From Flavobacterium sp. I3-2 (GTDB taxonomy: Bacteria; Bacteroidota; Bacteroidia; Flavobacteriales; Flavobacteriaceae), in assembly GCF_013389595.1 (NCBI RefSeq), contig NZ_CP058306.1, forward strand, positions 2,046,001-2,110,000: a stretch of DNA of 64,000 nt. The letters run 5' to 3'. Positions 60,210 to 64,000 of the stretch are shown in pieces. Numbering within the stretch: position 1 is the first letter of the stretch; each line of letters begins with the position of its first letter. The translations under genes were made by a program, and so were the position numbers. The notes under the pieces are model-generated. The model made no database searches. It worked only from the letters and a program-made list of their open reading frames with translations, and was not told where the DNA came from.

Positions 60210-60486
60210 GACTTTAAATTTTTAAAATTAGATTAATTGATTCTTTTGTTTTAACAATATTCTTACTAAATATTTTGTTTATATATCTATAACGTGAGTT
60301 ATGTTTTGAATATTGTTGTTTTGTTTGATTTAAATTTAGTTAAAGTTTTTGGTTAAATTTTGATTTTAACATAAGTCGAATGTTAAAGTTTTAAATCAGA
60401 TGATTTGTAGAATTTAAGTTTTATTAGTATTTCAGATTGAATTTTTAAATGTTTGCTTTCTTTTGAATTTGTTTTTGGATAATTCG
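60210..60486. other. AT-rich intergenic region between divergent tonB and pepD
   Basis: The 319-base gap between divergent tonB and pepD holds no open frame worth calling. It is very rich in TTT and AAA words. The only clear signal is the pepD promoter box at 60487-60494; I found no exact TAnnTTTG on the tonB side. Confidence 0.4.
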
Positions 60487-60494
60487 TAAATTTG
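60487..60494 (+). promoter_or_regulatory. -7 promoter box for pepD
   Basis: TAAATTTG, an exact TAnnTTTG, 34 bases before the ATG, with TTG at 60463-60465, 21 bases upstream. Confidence 0.6.
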
Positions 60495-60528
60495 GATTTT
60501 AAATCAGTAAAATTTTACACATTATATA

Positions 60529-61992
60529 ATGAGTCAAGAAGTAAGAAATTTAGAGCCAAAAGTACTTTGGAATAAATTCGCCGACTTAAATGCTGTGCCT
60601 CGTCCTTCAAAAAAAGAAGAAAGAGTAATTGCTTTTATGATGGAATTCGGTGAAAAATTAGGTTTACCAGTTGTCAAAGACCATGTAGGAAACGTAATTA
60701 TTAAAAAACCTGCAACTGTTGGAATGGAGAATCGTAAAACGGTGGTTTTACAATCGCATTTAGATATGGTTCACCAAAAAAACAACGATACCGTTTTTGA
60801 TTTTGACACACAAGGAATCGAAATGTATGTTGATGGAGATTGGGTTCGTGCAAACGGTACAACTCTTGGTGCTGATAACGGTTTAGGAGTTGCAACTATT
60901 ATGGCAATTTTAGAATCAACAAATATTCCTCATCCAGCAATCGAAGCTTTGTTTACAATTGACGAAGAAACTGGAATGACTGGTGCGATGGGATTACAAG
61001 GCGGCATGCTTGAAGGTCAGATTCTTTTAAATTTAGACACAGAAGAAGATGATGAAATCGACATCGGTTGTGCAGGTGGTGTTGATGTAACTGCAGTTGC
61101 TGAATACGATGAAGAAGATACTCCTGAAGGTTCTGTAGCTTATCAAATTACAGTTAAAGGTTTAGTTGGTGGACATTCAGGAATGGATATTCATAAAGGT
61201 TTAGGTAACGCAAACAAAATCATGAACCGTTTATTATTTGACGGTTTTGATAATTTCGGATTACAGATTGCTGAAATCAAAGGAGGAAGTTTACGTAATG
61301 CTATTCCACGTGAAAGTGTTGCGAAAGTGATTATCGCACAAACTTTCGATGAAGCTTTTGTTTTTGATATGCAACAAATCGTAAATGATATCAAAAAAGA
61401 ATTTGCATCTACAGAGCCTAATTTAGAAGTTGTTTTCGAAAAATTAGAAACACTACCTTCTAAAGTTATGCCTCCGGTTGCTCAGTTTTATTTTGTTCGC
61501 GCCATGTACACGGCTCATAACGGAGTTTACAGAATGAGTGCAGATTTTGAAGGTTTGGTTGAAACTTCAAACAACATTGCAAAAGTGAATGTTGGTGAAG
61601 GGAAATTATCTGTAAAATGTTTAACTCGTTCTTCAGTTGAGACGTCAAAATTTGATTTAGCAAATGCTTTGCGTTCTGCTTTTGAATTGATGGGTTGCGA
61701 AGTTGAATTTTCAGGTTCTTATCCAGGTTGGACACCAAATGCAAAATCGGAAATTTTAGATGTACTTACAGATATTTACGAAAAACAAAACGGAAGTAAA
61801 GCAAATGTAGTTGCTTGTCACGCAGGTTTAGAATGTGGGATTTTAGGAACAAATTATCCAGATATGGATATGATTTCTTTTGGACCAACTATTAAAGGAG
61901 CACATTCACCAGTTGAAAGAGCTTCGATTTCTTCTGCTCAAAAATATTGGAAATTTGTTTTAGAAATTCTAAAAAATATTCCTTTAAAATAA
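60529..61992 (+). CDS. pepD: Aminoacyl-histidine dipeptidase (carnosinase-like PepD, M20C)
   Basis: A 487-residue zinc peptidase that cleaves Xaa-His dipeptides. Metal and catalytic motifs: LQSHLDMVHQ (His, Asp), TTLGADNGLGVATIMA (bridging Asp), TIDEETGMTGA (catalytic Glu and ligand), NLDTEEDDEIDIGCAGG, and HSPVERASISSAQKYW near the end (His ligand). The lid/dimer domain carries GLVGGHSGMDIHKGLGNANK. It is a cytoplasmic enzyme of peptide use. It stands alone with its own promoter and a strong terminator. Confidence 0.93.
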   Translation: MSQEVRNLEPKVLWNKFADLNAVPRPSKKEERVIAFMMEFGEKLGLPVVKDHVGNVIIKKPATVGMENRKTVVLQSHLDMVHQKNNDTVFDFDTQGIEMYVDGDWVRANGTTLGADNGLGVATIMAILESTNIPHPAIEALFTIDEETGMTGAMGLQGGMLEGQILLNLDTEEDDEIDIGCAGGVDVTAVAEYDEEDTPEGSVAYQITVKGLVGGHSGMDIHKGLGNANKIMNRLLFDGFDNFGLQIAEIKGGSLRNAIPRESVAKVIIAQTFDEAFVFDMQQIVNDIKKEFASTEPNLEVVFEKLETLPSKVMPPVAQFYFVRAMYTAHNGVYRMSADFEGLVETSNNIAKVNVGEGKLSVKCLTRSSVETSKFDLANALRSAFELMGCEVEFSGSYPGWTPNAKSEILDVLTDIYEKQNGSKANVVACHAGLECGILGTNYPDMDMISFGPTIKGAHSPVERASISSAQKYWKFVLEILKNIPLK

Positions 61993-62008
61993 ATAGTATT
62001 CCAAGCAC

Positions 62009-62046
62009 AAAAAAAAAACGTCTAACTAAAATTAGACGTTTTTTTG
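62009..62046. terminator. Bidirectional terminator (pepD / NlpE-like gene)
   Basis: A stem ACGTCTAA / TTAGACGT with a 6-base loop, a long A tract before it and a T tract behind it. Confidence 0.85.
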
Positions 62047-62820
62047 TTATCGTTTTAAATAGGTTCCTTGGTAATTTATATTTAATGAATCCGAACATTT
62101 TGTCGCAATAGAATCTTTTGGTACATTTTCAAAGTAAATATGTGCTTCTCTAACTGTAAACAAAATTTTCATCAATTTTTGAATCGAATCTTTTTTCTCA
62201 TTCAATGGAACTTCAATAATATTTTCTTTGTTTAATTTACCATTAAATTTCAACTTACATTTAGCAATTGAATCGTTTGTTAAGTAAGACGAAAGTTCGA
62301 TTGAAACTTGATTTTTCTTATTTGATAAAAGTTCAAGCTTATTGTAATTTTCAGATTGATTCCCCATAAAATAAGAACCTAAATGCTGTTCTAAATCAAA
62401 TGGATTAGACCTTTTAAAAGAATAGTTTTTGGCTAAATCTCCTTCAACTTCTTTTAAGTCCGAGCCAACTCTTAATATCGAATTTCCGGATTTAATTTTA
62501 TAGAACAATTTCTCTCTATCAAATTTAGCTTCAAAAATAGAATCTTTTAATTTCCATGTTCCCATTTTTGTTTGTGGAAGTTCATTTCTTCCTTGGTAAT
62601 AAATGGTTCTTGAGATGGTACTATCTTTAAAAATTCGAATGGTGGTTTCAATTCCAGCACAATCTGGACATGGAATAATTGCTTCAAATGAATTTGAAAA
62701 AATAGAGTCAAGTAATTCAGGCTGAATAACAACAGGAGGTTTGTCCTTGTCCTTAAAATTGCATGAAGCTAAAGTTATCGAAGCTAAAATCAGCATTAGC
62801 AAGTGTTTTCTTGAAATCAT
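62047..62820 (-). CDS. NlpE-like envelope lipoprotein
   Basis: A 257-residue lipoprotein (LILASITLASC, lipid Cys20). The first domain matches the NlpE N-terminal barrel: FEAIIPCPDCAGIETTIRIF with the paired CPDC cysteines, then TISRTIYYQGRNELPQTKMG and WKLKDSIFEAKF. E. coli NlpE senses surface contact and copper stress through the Cpx system; Bacteroidota members are uncharacterised. A second domain of about 110 residues is lineage specific (YFMGNQSENYNKLELLSNKK). It has its own exact promoter box. Confidence 0.8.
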   Translation of the reverse strand: MISRKHLLMLILASITLASCNFKDKDKPPVVIQPELLDSIFSNSFEAIIPCPDCAGIETTIRIFKDSTISRTIYYQGRNELPQTKMGTWKLKDSIFEAKFDREKLFYKIKSGNSILRVGSDLKEVEGDLAKNYSFKRSNPFDLEQHLGSYFMGNQSENYNKLELLSNKKNQVSIELSSYLTNDSIAKCKLKFNGKLNKENIIEVPLNEKKDSIQKLMKILFTVREAHIYFENVPKDSIATKCSDSLNINYQGTYLKR

Positions 62821-62859
62821 TATCTAAAGAAAATGTTAATTTATTTATACCATTACTAA

Positions 62860-62867
62860 CAAAAATA
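62860..62867 (-). promoter_or_regulatory. -7 promoter box for the NlpE-like gene
   Basis: The minus strand reads TATTTTTG (exact TAnnTTTG), 39 bases before the ATG. Confidence 0.6.
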
Positions 62868-62937
62868 GTTCCAAAAATCGATATTTCAAAGATAAATTTT
62901 TTAAAAATTATTTTACATAAAAATAAAATTCGTTTTA

Positions 62938-62945
62938 TATTTTTG
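62938..62945 (+). promoter_or_regulatory. -7 promoter box for guaA
   Basis: TATTTTTG, an exact TAnnTTTG, 28 bases before the ATG. A second identical box lies at 62963-62970, only three bases before the ATG. Confidence 0.55.
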
Positions 62946-62973
62946 AATGTTCAATAAATGCTTATTTTTGCAT

Positions 62974-64000
62974 ATGCAACACAACGTACTTATTTTAGAT
63001 TTCGGATCGCAATATACACAACTTATTGCGCGTAGAGTTCGCGAGTTAAATATCTTCTGCGAGATTCTACCTTTTAATCAAATTCCAGAAGATTTATCTT
63101 CTTTCAAAGCTGTAATTTTATCGGGAAGTCCATATTCTGTTCGTTCAGAAGATGCTTTACATCCAGATTTATCAAACATTAAAGGTAAATTACCTTTGTT
63201 AGCTGTTTGTTATGGTGCTCAGTATTTAGCGCATTTTAATGGTGGTGAAGTAGCTCCTTCAAATACAAGAGAATACGGAAGAGCAAACTTAGCTTTTATT
63301 AAAGAAGATGAAGCTTTCTTCGCTGATATTCCTGCCAATTCTCAAGTTTGGATGAGTCACTCAGATACCATCAAAACATTGCCAACAAATGGTGTGCGTT
63401 TAGCAAGTACGCATGATGTTGAAAATGCAGCTTATCGAATTGATGGAGAGCAAACGTATGCAATCCAATTTCATCCAGAGGTTTTTCACTCTACAGATGG
63501 AACACAATTAATCAAAAATTTCTTAGTAAATATCGCTAACGTAGCTCAAGATTTTACTCCAAACGCTTTTGTTGAAGAAACGATTGCAGACTTAAAACAA
63601 AAAATCGGAAATGACCGTGTGATTTTAGGTTTATCAGGAGGTGTTGATTCTACTGTAGCTGCAGTTTTATTAAATAAAGCTATCGGTGATAATTTATATT
63701 GTATATTTGTAAATAACGGTTTGTTACGTAAAGATGAGTTCCAAAGTGTATTAGATCAATACAAAGGAATGGGTTTGAACGTAAAAGGTGTTGATGCTTC
63801 TGCTCGTTTTTTAGGCGAATTAGCAGGTATCGAAGAACCAGAGGCAAAACGTAAAGTTATTGGTAAGGTTTTCGTTGATGTTTTTGACGATGAATCAAAA
63901 TTAGTTACAGACGCAAAATGGTTAGGTCAAGGAACAATTTATCCAGACGTAATTGAATCAGTTTCTGTAAAAGGACCTTCTGCAACAATCAAATCACATC
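62974..64000 (+). CDS. guaA: GMP synthase (glutamine-hydrolysing), 5' two thirds, cut by window edge
   Basis: The open frame from ATG 62974 runs to the window end, 342 residues of about 510. GuaA makes GMP from XMP, glutamine and ATP. The glutaminase domain (1-190) has [20 protein letters not shown], the nucleophile Cys in [11 protein letters not shown] and the His-Glu pair in AIQFHPEVF. The ATP pyrophosphatase domain starts at about 205 with the P-loop [16 protein letters not shown] and continues to the [10 protein letters not shown] stretch at the window edge. It has its own promoter. Confidence 0.95.
   Translation, partial: MQHNVLILDFGSQYTQLIARRVRELNIFCEILPFNQIPEDLSSFKAVILSGSPYSVRSEDALHPDLSNIKGKLPLLAVCYGAQYLAHFNGGEVAPSNTREYGRANLAFIKEDEAFFADIPANSQVWMSHSDTIKTLPTNGVRLASTHDVENAAYRIDGEQTYAIQFHPEVFHSTDGTQLIKNFLVNIANVAQDFTPNAFVEETIADLKQKIGNDRVILGLSGGVDSTVAAVLLNKAIGDNLYCIFVNNGLLRKDEFQSVLDQYKGMGLNVKGVDASARFLGELAGIEEPEAKRKVIGKVFVDVFDDESKLVTDAKWLGQGTIYPDVIESVSVKGPSATIKSH

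Overview
The window looks like a stretch of core chromosome from a member of the Flavobacteriaceae (Bacteroidota), probably Flavobacterium or a close relative. The DNA is AT-rich, and most transcription units start with the Bacteroidota -7 promoter box TAnnTTTG rather than an E. coli-type -10. Genes rarely show a Shine-Dalgarno sequence. Lineage markers include a type IX secretion (T9SS) sorting tail, several TonB-dependent receptor systems, DUF4294, DUF4252 and DUF4876 proteins, and the gene order tgt / LptF-G permease / EamA / accA / dnaB. I see no rRNA, tRNA, CRISPR array, transposase or prophage.

Layout. 0-9.2 kb: end of an NhaC antiporter, fabG, a CvfB-type RNA-binding protein with a HopJ-family partner, a Pit phosphate transporter with its DUF47 partner, an acyl-CoA carboxyltransferase, an MdtD-like exporter and a small outer-membrane barrel protein. 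9.2-14.2 kb: a minus-strand run of poorly known proteins, including a membrane protein with a Cys/Gly tail, DUF6265-like and DUF1266 proteins, and a tandem pair of paralogues with no recognised family. 14.3-19.2 kb: an AraC regulator divergent from a complete TolC / HlyD / MFS efflux operon. 19.3-25.9 kb: mixed housekeeping genes (TrmH-type methyltransferase, M42 peptidase) and dnaX, which is split by a -1 frame change at a run of ten A residues. 25.9-31.3 kb: vitamin B12 uptake, with a cobalamin riboswitch ahead of btuB and a BtuG-like lipoprotein, divergent from BtuF- and BtuC-like genes; no ATPase gene is present. 31.4-37.2 kb: tgt, an LptF/G permease, an EamA transporter, accA and dnaB. 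37.2-38.5 kb: an ArsR regulator with a Cys-tailed DUF6428 protein and two matching palindromic operators, then a membrane-protein gene broken at a homopolymer. 38.6-46.6 kb: an EamA transporter, cysteine desulfurase, purM, ruvX, mqo and a HAD-serC-serA operon. 46.6-49.6 kb: a long noncoding stretch with repeats and a T9SS-secreted protein flanked by inverted short repeats. 49.6-56.4 kb: a four-gene surface operon (TonB-dependent receptor, DUF4876 lipoprotein, DUF6850-like barrel, di-haem peroxidase). 56.5-64 kb: ygiD, a secreted esterase, ychF, tonB, pepD, an NlpE-like lipoprotein and the 5' two thirds of guaA.

The most interesting points are the dnaX A10 site, which has the layout expected for making tau and gamma from one gene; the receptor / lipoprotein / barrel / di-haem peroxidase operon of unknown substrate; the B12 locus that combines a riboswitch and a BtuG-like protein but lacks its ATPase; and the unexplained minus-strand block at 9.2-14.2 kb. 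Because there are two homopolymer frame breaks (dnaX A10 and the T7 in the 38.2 kb gene), sequencing error must be excluded before biology is inferred from either.
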